64,000 nucleotides of DNA from Sambucus nigra (Eukaryota; Streptophyta; Magnoliopsida; Dipsacales; Adoxaceae), in the NCBI GenBank assembly GCA_949130495.1, contig OX422215.1:528037755-528101754 (forward strand), read 5' to 3'. The notes beneath the pieces were generated by a model that had not been told where the DNA came from, searched no databases, and saw only the letters and a list, made by a program, of their open reading frames with translations. Position numbers and translations under genes: made by a program. Positions 1 through 11,428 of the stretch are shown here, piece by piece; position 1 is the first letter of the stretch; every line of letters starts with the position of its first letter.

Positions 1-2323
1 TCCCGCTCCACCAATACTGACGTCTCATGTCTTGGTACATTTTGTCCCCACCGGGATGTACCGCGAATCGTGAGCCGTGCGACTCTGCCATCACCTCGTG
101 CCGTAATTTCTCCCCTTCCGGGACTACCAATCTCCCATTGAAGCGCAATCCCCCGTCTGAGCTAACGGTATAGGATGCGGCTTCCTCTGCTAGTAATCGG
201 ACTATCAGCTCCTGATAGAACGAGTTATCTGCTTGTGCCTTTACCACTCTCGTGACAATCTGCGGCGTAACAATCATTACCGACATGAATGATCGGGCCA
301 CTGCATCCTGGTGTCCCAATTCTTTCCACTTGGCCTTCCACACCTCTGCCACTTCATCTACTGGCCTACGGCTCAACGCGTCTGCCACCACGTTAGCCTT
401 CCCCGGGTGATACTGGATATCAAACTGGTAGTCCTTCACAAACTCAAGCCACCTTCGCTGCCGCATATTCAACTCCTTCTGCGTGAATAGGTACTGTAGG
501 GATTTGTGGTCTGTAAACAACCGAAACTTTTCTCCCAAAAGATAATGTCTCCATATCCGAAGGGCAAATACAACTGCCGCCAACTCCAAGTCATGAGTGG
601 GGTAATTCTTCTCGTGAGGCTTTAGCTTACGGGAAGCATAAGCTATTGCCTGACTCTCCTGCTGTAATACTCCTCCTAGTCCTTGCAAGGACGCATCGGT
701 ATAGACTAAATACTCAACTCCCGGTCTCGGCAATGCTAACACAGGTGCTGAGGTCAACTTATCCTTAAATTCATCGAATGCCAACTGACAGGCATCACTC
801 CAGATGAATGGCACACCCTTACGAGTCAGATGTGTCAAAGGACATGCTATCTTCGAGAATCCCCGAATGAACCTCCTGTAGTATCCTGTTAGGCCCAAGA
901 AACTACGAATCTCTGTCGGTGTCGTGGGCTGTCCCCACTCCCTCACCGCGGATACCTTCCCCGGATCAACAGATATTCCCCGGTCGGAAATAATATGTCC
1001 CAAAAACTGGACCTCCTTCAGCCAAAACCCGCATTTCTCATACTTTGCATACAACTCGTTCTGACGTAGTGTCTGCAAAACTTGCCTCAAATGCTCGGCG
1101 TGCTCCTCCTCTGTCTCGGAGTAAACCATAATATCATCGATGAAGACAATGACAAACTGATCTAGGAAATCCCTGAACACTCTATTCATCAAGTCCATAA
1201 ACACTGCTGGAGCGTTGGTCAAACCAAAAGGCATAACCCGAAATTCGTAAGAACCATATCTCGACAATAACGCAGTCTTCGAGACATCCTCCTCCCTGAT
1301 TCGCAACTGATGGTATCCCGATCTCAAATTAATATTTGAGAAGAAAGAAGCTCCTCTCAACTGGTCGAATAAGTCATCGATTCGAGGCAATAGATACTTA
1401 TTCCGTATCGTGACCTTATTCAACTCTCGGTAGTCCACACACAATCTCAGTGAACCATCTCTCTTCTTCACGAACAACACAGGGGCACCCCACGGTGAAG
1501 TACTCCTCCGAATAAACCCCTGACCCAACAACTGCTCAATCTGATCCCGTAACTCCCTCATCTCAGCTGGAGCCATACGGTACGGTGCGCGTGCTATAGG
1601 TATCGTACCTGGCAATAAGTCTATAACAAAGTCTATCTCTCGACTGGGGGGTAGGCCTGGTATCTCCTGAAATACATCAGAATACTCCCTGACAACTGGG
1701 ATCGAATCTAAAGGAATCACAACCTCCTTAGAAGTATCCTCCTCTAGGTAATACAAATGAGCGGTCGAGCCTCCCTCTGGGCGAGGCATCGTCACTACAA
1801 ACATCTCTTGCCCCGGAATGGTAAAAACAATGCTCCCACCGAAGCAATCAATCATGGCTCTATAATCAGCGAGCCAATCCATACCGATAATCACATCGTG
1901 AACATGCATATCTAATACCAACATATCTGCAGGTAATACCAGACTACCAATCTCTACCCCTACTCCCCGGCATATAAAGAAAATAAGTGACCCACTCCCC
2001 AATGGTGAATCTACACACGTCACTGTGCTCTCTGCCGTCGCTAACAACCCTAAGGCTTTCGCAAAATGTGTAGCTATAAAGTAATGTGTTGCCCCCGTAT
2101 CAAATAAAACTCGACCCATAGTACCATGGATAGGAAACATACCCTCAATCGCGGGTGGTGCCTGCGGAGCTGCTGCCTGGTGGACGTTATAGACACGTCC
2201 ATACTGTAACTGTCCCTGCTGCACAGGAACTGTTGGAATGGCTGAAAGAGCTGGCACCTGGGCTGGAGCTGGGAGGGCTGGCGGAAAAAGTGGCCTCTGT
2301 GGCTCATGTCGAGCACCCTGCTG
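1..2323 (-). CDS. pol: Gypsy pol of element A: protease-RT-RNase H-integrase (partial)
   Basis: This is the polyprotein segment downstream of gag, in the same frame and separated from it by one TAG. In order I see the aspartic protease with DTGATH (Asp codon 2099-2101, about residue 75), reverse transcriptase with the catalytic FIDDIMVY motif (Asp-Asp around 1133-1141, about residue 395), RNase H beginning at YTDAS (about 689-706, residue ~540), a segment with ADALSRRP, and the integrase H2C2 zinc-binding region (residues ~740-774), cut by the window edge. Together these copy the element RNA into DNA and integrate it. No internal stop or frameshift was seen, in contrast to B. Integrase core and chromodomain lie outside. 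There is no separate ATG, so expression would need readthrough of the amber. Confidence 0.88.
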
Positions 2324-3439
2324 CTACTGCGGGGCCCTGCCCCTATCAGGACAGTCCTGGCGTTTATGGCCAGTCTTGCCACAAACAAAACACTTCCCCG
2401 AGAAGTTCCCCCCTCTCTGTCCCTGCTGCCCCCGGCCTTGGTGGCCGTTACCATTCCTCCACTGGCCCTGTTGAAACTGTTGTTGACCATACTGACCCTG
2501 CTGGTGCTGATGGCCGTTCGGACCCTGATGGCCCTGCCGGAAACCTCCTTGTCCGTGCCTAAAGTTTCCTGTCCTGAACCTCTTGTGATCCCCCTGCTGA
2601 GTACCCTGATCACCCTGCCTCTGCCCCTGAACAGATTGTGCCCCACTGGCACCATTTCCTACAGTCCTGCCCTGATGGCTAGACTCTCCCGATCGTTTGC
2701 CCTCAGCCATGTGAAAACGGTGATCCTGGCAATGGAGCAATGCAGCGTTAACCACATCAGAATAAGTGGTTAACGAGAGGTTCCATAACAAGTGCTGACA
2801 AATCCTCAATGTCAACCCGTCCGTGAATTTCTGTATCTTCTTCTCCTCCGTCGGTATCTCATCCGGAACAATGTTCAGAAGATTAGTAAATTCGGCCTCA
2901 TACTCGGCCACAGTCTTACCCTCTTGCTTGAGGCTCATCAACTTTCTTCTCATTTCCGTGTGAACAGCCGACGGAAAGTACTTGCGGTCAAACCGCACCC
3001 AGAATTCTTGAATAGTGAGAGTATCCCTCTCCTCTACGGTGGTAATAGACTCCCACCACTGCAGTGCTGACCCCACTAGCTTAAAAGTAGCTAGTATCTG
3101 CTTCTGGACATCTGTGCACTCATACATCCTCAAGTGCCGCTGTATATCCTTCCTCCACTGACTCGAAACTACCACATCGGAGCTACCTGTGAACTCCGGA
3201 GGGTGTGCTTTCTGAAAAGCATCACGTACACGTTCCCAAGCAGATGGGAATGCATGAGCCTGAACTGGCGCTGCTATCGGCGCCTGAGGTGGTGCCTGCT
3301 GAACTACAGCTATTGCGGCATTTACCGCCTGAGCCACAATGGCTGCAACCTCGGCGGCATTCATCGTGCCCTGAGCTGGTGCGGGTTGTGGTTCTGGCGT
3401 CGCATCCCTGGGAACCCTTCGTGCACGTCGTGGAGGCAT
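2324..3439 (-). CDS. gag: Gypsy gag of element A
   Basis: A 371-residue capsid/nucleocapsid protein. The start ATG at 3439 gives MPPRRARRVPRD, and the N-terminal part is Ala/Gln/Pro rich. A retrotransposon-gag domain follows (about residues 70-220, with LVGSALQWWES and the segment around FDRKYFPSAVHTEMRRKLM), then a Gln/Gly/His-rich linker, then a CCHC zinc knuckle (CFVCGKTGHKRQDC, nucleotides 2351-2392). The frame ends at TAG (2324-2326), and the next codons continue in frame into protease. The corresponding gag in B has stops, and the one in D has lost its start codon. This copy looks intact. It would package element RNA into virus-like particles in the cytoplasm. Confidence 0.9.
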   Translation of the reverse strand: MPPRRARRVPRDATPEPQPAPAQGTMNAAEVAAIVAQAVNAAIAVVQQAPPQAPIAAPVQAHAFPSAWERVRDAFQKAHPPEFTGSSDVVVSSQWRKDIQRHLRMYECTDVQKQILATFKLVGSALQWWESITTVEERDTLTIQEFWVRFDRKYFPSAVHTEMRRKLMSLKQEGKTVAEYEAEFTNLLNIVPDEIPTEEKKIQKFTDGLTLRICQHLLWNLSLTTYSDVVNAALLHCQDHRFHMAEGKRSGESSHQGRTVGNGASGAQSVQGQRQGDQGTQQGDHKRFRTGNFRHGQGGFRQGHQGPNGHQHQQGQYGQQQFQQGQWRNGNGHQGRGQQGQRGGNFSGKCFVCGKTGHKRQDCPDRGRAPQ

Positions 3440-3608
3440 CTGAAATAAGAATGAAGTTTATAAGTTCGCAGTTATAAACTTAAAATAGCTGAAGAACGTA
3501 ACATATACAAAAGAATGCAACAGTCCTAAAGTATAGGGCTCTACATCAAAGGAAGCTCAGCGGAAACATAATAAGTCGTTCAGATCCTAAAGGACACTAG
3601 AACCTGAT

Positions 3609-3620
3609 GCTCTGATACCA
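3609..3620 (-). other. Primer binding site of element A (tRNA-iMet)
   Basis: On the minus strand this reads TGGTATCAGAGC, the complement of the initiator tRNA-Met 3' end used by most plant chromoviruses. It lies two bases from the LTR edge at 3623. The same 12-mer, or a near copy, is at 39955-39966 (B) and 24064-24075 (D). Confidence 0.9.
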
Positions 3621-5244
3621 CCCGTGGCACCCTGACTAATTAAATATCGGGTAGATACTCCTTTATTAAATTAATTCAAAATGCCAAGTTGGTTCAGTTA
3701 ATAGCATCACTGTCGAAAACATTTTTATAATTACTAACCACCTAGTATTTAAAAGTAAGTGCCAAATTTTAAGTTAAGTTTGATTAACAAGCAATAAAAG
3801 AATAATGGAAGAGTCAATATAATCCATTCACCATACGAAGTAATGAAATAACCAACAATAATACTAAGAAATCCGGAGGAAAACTCCTCACAATAATCCC
3901 AACAAATGGAAATAATACTACAAGTCTGAATCCTGAATAATTACATGCCAAAAGTCTGAATAACTGAAATAAATGCAAAGTCTCTAAAAGAAATGGGCGA
4001 CATGCCCTACAACTGATAACTGATGAATATCGAGTCAAGATCGATGAAGCGTCTACAAGCAAAGTCCTGTAACTTCCACAAACAGCTACAACTCGTCACC
4101 TGAATGAGAATCCTATGCATGGTGTCCTTGTGGCTGGGCACCTAAAATGGTTTTTACAAAAATAGATTTGAAAGCAAATGGGTCAGAGCCCGAAAGTGGA
4201 AAACATTTTGAAAACAGCAAGTGTTTTAATAACATTAAAACATTAAATGCAAAATACATGTTAGGACGTGCACTCACATGAAATTCTCACCTCTCGACTA
4301 CATGTGCACTCCTAACGTACATTACCCATCTAAATGACACATATATCTAACCAAAACGTAATAAGTTCTACCTCTTACTACTCGATTCCCATATTACATT
4401 CTAACGTTACCAAAGAATAGAGGGCTTTACTTAAACTCAGATTCTCAATATGTAATACATTTCACTATTGATTAACCTGTTATGTTTTCTCAAAACAATA
4501 CTATAATTTTATTCACAATATTAGCATGAAAGTTCCCATTAATTAAGTGTATATTATTCACGTCATAAATATACAATACAAGCACCCCGAGACTAGCTGC
4601 GGTGCACACATACTCTGCTATCCATCCCGGTACATCACGTACATAAGGATCACATATTCCGAATCTCTCAGGAATAGTTCACAGGTAACAACATCACAAA
4701 TAATGGAGGCGAACACAGTCACATCACATGGGTCACGCACATACCTGCGCTCCCACGATCAGCAGACTTATTAACATCCCAATAAGTCCTTCTCTGACCT
4801 ATGTTCATCGAGGTAACCAGTCTAAATCCGGGCAACACAAGGATTAGAGGGCCCTAAGCGAACGCAAACCTCCCGTGATAGCAAGTATGGTAGGTATGTC
4901 ATACACATAAAATCAATACATATATACTAAGTATGTACACGTCTTAATAATCACCATAATATATTGGTACATATCTCTTCTCGTACTGACATATAATACT
5001 ACACCATTTATATGTTCCCGGTTAATATAATTAATTAGGCCGTCAATAGCTCACATCGTAATAGACACTCACGTCCTACTTCACATTTTCCCTTAGGTTC
5101 AAACTACACTTCTAGGTTTAACTCCTCATAATATCCCAAACATCCCAAATATATCAATTACTCATCAAGGAAAGGCTATCTCTACCTATACACAAGGTTA
5201 CGGGGCACTCGGGATCAAAACAGGCTAAAAAGCCTAAACTGTCA

Positions 5245-5462
5245 ACTCGTTCGAAGTCTCGTTCGAACGAGGCTGTTCGAACGAGACTTCGTTCGAACGA
5301 ACTGAGTCTTCTAACGAGATCTCGTTCGAACAAAGTGGGCTTTCTAACGAGATCTCGTTCGAACGATCTTATCGAACGAACTTCACCCTCGTTAGAAGTC
5401 AATGGTCAACTCGTTAGAAGCTCATTCGAACGAGCTCGTTCGAACGACCTGGGCAGGTCTTT
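5245..5462. repeat. TTCGAA palindrome cassette in the shared LTR
   Basis: Eight TTCGAA hexamers, mostly inside the longer palindrome TCGTTCGAACGA, lie within about 200 bp, with decayed versions (TTCTAACGA, CGTTAGAAG) between them. Such density is far above chance in AT-rich DNA. The flanks (ggcctaaactgtcaac side and ctgggcagg side) match those of the cassette at 7795-8040. Confidence 0.85.
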
Positions 5463-6167
5463 TAACGAGTGGCCAGTTTCAAGCCCAGAATTCCTTATTT
5501 CATTTTTTCCTCTTTTCTTCACTTCTAATCTTCTCTAAACATTAGTCCAACAATATATCAAGGTTCCTAATCGTCTCTAAACATACATAGGTCACCTACT
5601 AACGCTTTTGTGTGGATTAAATCATTATAACCATCATCCAAATATCAAATCTCTACATATTTTTCCCCAATTTCAAACACATGAACCCTAGAATATATAA
5701 GTCATCTAGAAGTCTAATTAAATCCGTTTTTGGTTTCATACTAATTGTAATATCATCAGAATAATCATCAACTACAAATCTACATGCAATTTCCTCATCA
5801 AGAATGTAATTTCTATTTCCAATTTAATGGGTTTTCCCTTAACTCCCAAGAACAAATCAAATTTTTAACAATTCCTACACATGGAAGAAACATTCTCTAT
5901 AAAAACAAAATTAAATCACTTGCCTTAATGGTAACTCTGGATTTGATGACGATTTTGATGAAGTATACCCTCTCTCTCTGCAGAATCCTTCTATCTCTCC
6001 CTCTACAAGCTCTTCTCTAATGGTGGCTATGGAGGCTAGGGTTTTGTCTTAGGAACAACTTTCAATAACCTCCGTAGTCTATTTGGGTATTAGTGGGCTT
6101 AGTGGGTTAATGCCTAATCAGATATTAATTCCCAATTTTCGTAGCTTTTAATTCCTCAAAATTCAAA

Positions 6168-9136
6168 TGTGACACCCCGACTAATTAAATACCGGGTAGC
6201 TACTCCTTTATTAAATTAATTCAAAATGCCAAGTTGGCTCAGTTAATAGCATCACTGTCGAAAACATTTTTATTATTACTAACCACCTAGTATTTAAAAA
6301 GTAAGTGCCAAATTTTAATTAAAGTCTGATTAACATGCAACAAGTGTAATGAAGAATAATAACACCATACACCATACTGAAGTAAAAAGAATAACCATCA
6401 CATAATGTAAATAAAGTCTGGAGGAAAACTCCTCACTACAAATCCCACAACTGATAAGTAAACTGAATACTTAAACAATACATGCCAAAGTCTGAAAACT
6501 GTAAATGGAAAGATGTCTAATAGAAATGGGCAACATGCCCTACAACTGATAGATAAAGACTCTGGAATCCAAGTGATAAAAGCGTCTACAATCAAATCCC
6601 TGTAGCTTCCACAAACAGCTACAGCTCGTCACCTGAATGAGTATCCTATGCATGGTGTCCTTGTGGCTGGGCACCTAAAATGGTTTTACAAAGAAAAATA
6701 GATTTGAAAAGCAAACGGGTCAGAGCCCGAATGTGGAGTTATATTTTAATACCTGCAAGTGCTTTAAAAACATTTAAAACATTAAATGCAAAGTACATGT
6801 TAGGACGTGCACTCACATGATATTCTCACCTCTCGTCTAACTGTTCACTCCTAACGTAAGTACCCATCTACAACGATACAAACCACTAGCTAAGTGACAT
6901 CATATCTAGCTAGACTACCATAGGTCCTACCCAAATTACTCGGTTCTATTAACATTATAACGCTCGTAATTAAGTAGGGGTTTAACGTAAACTCAGATGC
7001 TCAATATGCAATATATATCACTATCAGTTAACTCGTTATATTTCTCGAAATAATACCGTAATTATATTCACAACATTAACATGAAGGTTCCCATTAATTA
7101 AGTGTATATTATTCACATCATAAATATACAATACAAGCACCCCGAGAACTAAGCTGCGGTGCACACATACTCTGCTATCCATCCCGGTACATCACGTACA
7201 TAAGGATTACATATTCCGAATCTCTCAGGAATAGTTCACAGATAACAACATCACAAATAATGGAGGCGAACACAGTCACATCACATGGGTCACGCACATA
7301 CCTACGCTCCCACGATCAACGGACTTATTAATATCCCAATAAGTCGTTCTATGACCTATGTTCATCAAGGTAACCAGTCTAAATCCGGGAAACACAAGGA
7401 TTAGAGGGACCTAAGCGAACGCAAACCTCCCGTGATAGCAAGTATGGTAGGTATGTCATACACACAATTTATATACCAATACTAAGTAAACACGCATCTT
7501 AGTAATCAACGTAGTTTAATCGTAGTACTATTCTCATTCTAGTACCAATATATAATTTACACACTTTATACGATTCCGGTTTATAATCATACGCGCTATA
7601 ATCTATTCTCACGTCGTAATGGACACTCACGTCTCAACCCAAACCGTCCATTTAATTTAACTCTCGTATATGATTTCCTTCTCATAAATACCCAAAAGTC
7701 CCAATTCTATCATTACATCATCATCGGAATGTTACCTATATCCTCGAATAAGTTTACGGGACTCCAAAAATCAAAACTGTCCAAAAAGGCCCAGACTGTC
7801 AACTCGTTAGAAGTCTCGTTCGAACAAGACTGTTCGAACGAGATTCCACTGTCAACTCGTTAGAAGTCTCGTTCGAACGAGACTGTTCGAACGAGATTCC
7901 AGTTCGTTCGAACGAACTGTACCTTCTAACGATATCTCGTTCGAACGAGATTATCGAACGAAGTTCCCTTTCGTTAGAAGCGACTGGTCAATTCGTTAGA
8001 AGCTCGCTCGAACGAGTTCGTTCGAACGACCTGGGCAGGGGCTTCTAACGACTTGCCAGTTTCGTCCCAGATTTTTCTAATTCTCGTTTTTCACCATTTT
8101 TACTCCTCAAATCTCCTCTAAACTTCGTCCCAACTATGTTTTAAGGTCTCTAATCAATCCTAAACTTATATAGTCACATCCTAACATGTTTTTAAGGGAT
8201 CAATCCATCCTAACATCAATCAAATTTACAAATCTCTACACTTTTTCCCAATTATTCAAGAACATAAATCATAACATTATGAATCATGAATTAATCCAAT
8301 ATAATTCCGTTTTAATTTCTTCCAATCACAAATATCAAGAGACTAATCATCTACCTATCGTTCTACATGCAATTCTTCTCAAGATTTTCAAGTTCTATGT
8401 TCTAAACTATATGGATTTTCATATTTCACTAAGAATAAACATAAATTTGAATTATCTAACATGGAAAGAACATTCTCTGAAATTAAATGGAATTAAGTCA
8501 CTTGCCTCGGGTTTATCTCTGATTTAGATGTTGGTTTGATGGAGTTTTTCTGCAGAATTCCTTCTCTCTCCAAGCTCTCTTCTCCAATGGTTATGGTGGC
8601 TAGGGTTTGCTTTGGGAAGATATTAGAAAACCTAATTCTAATAACCTACGTAGCCCTCTAGGTTAATATGGGTTGGTTAGTGGCTTAGTGGGTCAAATCC
8701 ACATCAGATGTAATTAACCAATTTTCGTCACTTTTAATTTACCAAAATACCCTTTATGATGCCGGTATGGCCTAAAAATACCCCGGAATCCAAACTACAA
8801 CCCCGGCTAGTGTTTTCTGACTATCTCGACCCTCCCGGACGCGTTGGCGCACCCAAAACGACCATACGGATTATAGATTTTAAATTCACTTTTATAACCA
8901 AAATAATATACAATGACGCGGCGGTCACACGCGTCTCAACAAAATTTCTAAAATGTCGTATATCAATCTCACGACAAATTTTTCATAATCCAATATTCAT
9001 ATAAAAACATGTATGCACATAATCAAATACCAACTCGCATCTCGTTAGTATTTTTAACCCGGATTAATTTCCAATTAATACGCATTTAATTAATTAATCC
9101 CAAAAATAAATATAGCCAAAAGTACGGGGTATTACA
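6168..9136 (-). mobile_element. Solo LTR (chromovirus family) inserted in the shared LTR
   Basis: A complete 2,969-bp LTR bounded by TGTGACACCCCG at 6168 and CGGGGTATTACA ending at 9136. It is flanked by a perfect 5-bp duplication TCAAA (6163-6167 and 9137-9141). No PBS, PPT or internal region accompanies it, so it is a solo LTR left by recombination between two LTRs. It closely resembles the LTR it interrupts, including the TTCGAA-type cassette, so both belong to the same subfamily. The host LTR sequence resumes at 9142 with the 3' ~410 bp that duplicate the end of this LTR. Confidence 0.92.
7795..8040. repeat. TTCGAA palindrome cassette in the solo LTR
   Basis: Seven TTCGAA hexamers in about 230 bp, at the same relative LTR position as the cassette at 5245-5462. 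A ~55-bp piece beginning actgtcaactcgttagaag is tandemly duplicated here, showing that the cassette expands and contracts. Confidence 0.85.
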
Positions 9137-9553
9137 TCAAAATTACCAAACTACCCTTATACGTTGCCGGTATGGCCTAAAAATGCCCCGGGACCCAAAC
9201 CAAACCCCCAGCTAGTGTTTTCTGACTATTTCGACCCTTCCGGACGCGTTGGCGCACTCAAAACGACCATACGGATAATAGAAATAAAATTCATTTTTTT
9301 TAATTAGCATAATCATATACCATGACTCGACTGTCACACGCGTCTCAACAAAATTTCCAAATTGCCGTATTTCAGTCTCACGATAAATTTCATAATTCTA
9401 AATTCATATATAATCATATATGCACATATAATCAAATACCAACTCGCATCTCGCTAGTATTTTTAATCCGGATTAATTTCTAATTAATAATTAATACGCA
9501 TTTAATTAAATTAATCCCATAAAATAAATATCACAAAAATACGGGGTGTTACA

Positions 9554-9566
9554 TATTTCCCCCCTA
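9554..9566 (-). other. Polypurine tract of element B
   Basis: On the minus strand a run of G and A (GGGGGGAAATA) lies directly before the LTR that starts TGTAACACCCCG at 9553. This is the expected plus-strand primer site, about 40 bp after the integrase stop at 9596-9598. Confidence 0.85.
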
Positions 9567-9595
9567 ATAACTGAATTTCGTCCCGAAATTCGGAA

Positions 9596-10528
9596 CTAGA
9601 AAGTACCTGGTAAGAACAACTCTGGATAACGTTCGCGCATCTCATCCTCGCGCTCCCATGTGGACTCCTCGACATTATGATGTCGCCACTGAACACGCAC
9701 TAACGGAACGATCTTTGACCGCAGTTTCCGCTCACTTCGGTCCAAAATAGCAATCGGTCCCTCCTCGTAGGAGTTATCAGGCTGGAGGTCGATGTCCTCC
9801 AAAGTAATGTGAGAATGAGCCAAATCGTCTCTAAGATATTTCCTTAGCGAGGAAATATGAAATACATCGTGAATCCGATGCAAATTCTCCGGTAATCCAA
9901 GCCTATACGCAACCGGTCCAATCCGCTCAATAATAGGAAATGGTCCCACATACCTCGGTGCCAACTTCCCTTTCTTCCCGAAATGCATAATCCCCTTCAT
10001 AGGAGATACCCTGAGCAAAACCTGGTCCCCCACTTGAAACTCTCTGAAGAACCTCTTCACATCAGCATAACTCTTCTACCGATCCTGAGCTATCCGAATG
10101 CGACTCCGAATCAATTCTATCCTCGCCGAAGTATACTGAATCACTTCCGGCCCAAGTAGTTTGTTATCCCCCACCTCCAACCAACATGCTGTGGAACGAC
10201 AAGGTCTACCGTACAACGCCTCAAATGGAGCCATGCCAACGGTGAACTGATAGGAGTTGTTGTAAGCAAACTCTACCAGTGGAAGATACTGCTCCCATCC
10301 ACCCCCAAAATTAATGATACTCATACGTAGCATGTCCTCCAACATCTGGTTTGTACGCTCCGTTTGCCCATCGGTCTGCGGGTGGTACGCCGTACTCAAC
10401 CGCAATTCCGTGCCTATGGCCTCTTGAAAACTCTCCCAAAACCGTGAAACAAATATCTTATCTCGGTCAGACACGATATTTAAGGGCACACCGTGAAGTC
10501 TCACTATCTCTGCAATAAAGAGCTTTGG
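9596..10528 (-). pseudogene. pol: Element B integrase, C-terminal half with chromodomain
   Basis: This is the 3' end of B's pol. The upper part holds the integrase core from KLFIAEIVRLHGVP through VSDRD, the STAYHPQTDGQTERTNQ motif with the catalytic Glu, and the YNNSYQ region. After an in-frame TAG at 10076-10078 (a CAG codon in related copies) come the LLRVSPMKG and GPVAYRL segments, and finally a chromodomain (from about [14 protein letters not shown] to [15 protein letters not shown]). The chromodomain marks a chromovirus. The first part of the core is displaced to 30610-30706 by insertion of the block 10529-30609. Confidence 0.88.
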
Positions 10529-11428
10529 TGCAGATGGTTGATATTTATACAAATGAAATATTCTATAAATTCCAAGATGAGATGTGGGGGATATTGAATT
10601 ACAAGTTGGAACCGGTGAAGGTGGACGGAAGTAAACATGTCTATTCTATCCGAAGGAAGACCGATGACACGAAAAGGGCATAAGAAATAATTTACGACAC
10701 CAATTTGCAATTTATCTCGTGTCCTTCCAAGATGTTTGAAAGTGCTGGGATCCCATGCCAACATGTTTTGGCTTATTTGCAAAAGTTTCATGATATTGAT
10801 GCCTTACCGAGCCAATACATTTTGAAGAGATGGACAAAATCGACAAAGTCAGTTAATACAAAGGTCATTGATGCTTGTGGCATCGATATAACCAATGACA
10901 AGTCATATTTTCTTCAACGGAGTCAACTAACACAAGGGTCCTTGAATGTCGTTGATACGTCCCTCACTAGTTCGGAAGGAATTCAAATTTACAATGAAAG
11001 TCTGGACGACATACTTGAGAAAATCAACAAAGTTATTTGTATTGGTTCGAATGCAAAAGTTTTCGTCAAACCAAGTGTAAGCATTTCGGTGAACATGAGT
11101 TGTAATGACGGTAATGTTTACAAGGAACCACAAAAGGTTAGAGTAAAAGGATGTGGTAAAAGGCTTAAAGGAGGGAAATAAAAAGCAATGGGTAGAGTGA
11201 AGAAGTCTAATGTACGCCATTGCAATGGGTGCGGCATGGTTGGACAATCGCATGATAAAAGAAATTATTCGTTGATCAACAGTAGGTAAACAAACATTAA
11301 TTGCCATTGTATTTATTTATTTTACGAGTTAGTAAACAAAACTAATTTACCTTTTTTATCTTTATTTTGTAATACCGACGATGGCCAAGGTGGAAGTGAA
11401 TACGAAGAGAATGGTGATTCAACGAGTT
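10529..11428 (+). pseudogene. FAR1-RELATED SEQUENCE (FRS) 3' gene fragment
   Basis: This is the C-terminal part of a plant FAR1/FRS protein, a family derived from Mutator-like transposases that acts as nuclear transcription regulators. It begins with QMVDIYTNEIFYKFQDE and continues to the SWIM zinc finger (CPSKMFESAGIPCQH, where relatives have a Cys pair at the start). Then come LPSQYILKRWTKSTKS and a terminal zinc knuckle (HCNGCGMVGQSHDKRN). In-frame stops interrupt it near 10681 and 11179. A splice donor (AG|GTAAAC near 11288) and a short last exon ending ...YEENGDSTS then TGA at about 11428 suggest an originally intron-containing gene. The 5' part is missing, and the fragment abuts B integrase. 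Confidence 0.78.

Larger units (their letters stand above)
1..9553 (-). mobile_element. Ty3/gypsy chromovirus element A (5' part), running off the left edge
   Basis: A minus-strand LTR retrotransposon. Reading leftward it has an LTR (3623-9553, itself interrupted), a tRNA-iMet PBS, gag, then protease, reverse transcriptase, RNase H and the start of integrase, where the window ends. The family is closely related to B, whose integrase C-terminus carries a chromodomain, so A is assigned to the Tekay/Del-like chromoviruses by analogy. A is the least damaged element here: no stop is visible in 1-3439 apart from the gag/pol amber. Its LTR is also the 3' LTR of B, so A and B form a tandem pair. A's own 3' LTR and any target-site duplication lie outside the window. 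Confidence 0.85.
3623..9553 (-). repeat. LTR shared by A (as 5' LTR) and B (as 3' LTR), interrupted
   Basis: LTR sequence occupies 3623-6167 and 9142-9553 (about 2.96 kb). The gap is a later solo-LTR insertion (6168-9136) plus one copy of its duplication. The high-coordinate end reads CGGGGTGTTACA. The low end is a mutated inverse (CGTGGCACCCTG where relatives have TGTGACACCCCG). Beyond 9553 lies a polypurine tract and B integrase; beyond 3623 lie the A PBS and gag. It carries the motif block near 4120-4150 (tggctgggcacctaaaa) found in all LTRs of this superfamily here, and a TTCGAA-rich palindrome cassette. No long coding frame in it is credible. Confidence 0.85.

Noticed and set aside
2155..2773. 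Plus-strand frames opposite gag and protease of A
   Set aside because: Antisense shadows of the Gln/Gly-rich gag tail; the minus strand carries the recognised domains.
5154..5538. Open frames on both strands with repeated SFERDLVR-type words
   Set aside because: They are translations of the TTCGAACGA palindrome array in an LTR. Both strands are open for that reason and no homology is seen.
10526..10540. Left terminal repeat of the CACTA block
   Set aside because: The sequence here (tggtgcagatggttg) is FAR1-related coding sequence and does not match CACTACAAGAA. Only the TGG triplet is shared with the other junction, which may be chance.
10504..10791. 95-codon minus-strand frame across the integrase/FRS junction
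   Set aside because: Antisense shadow of the FRS frame. The real minus-strand protein ends at the junction.
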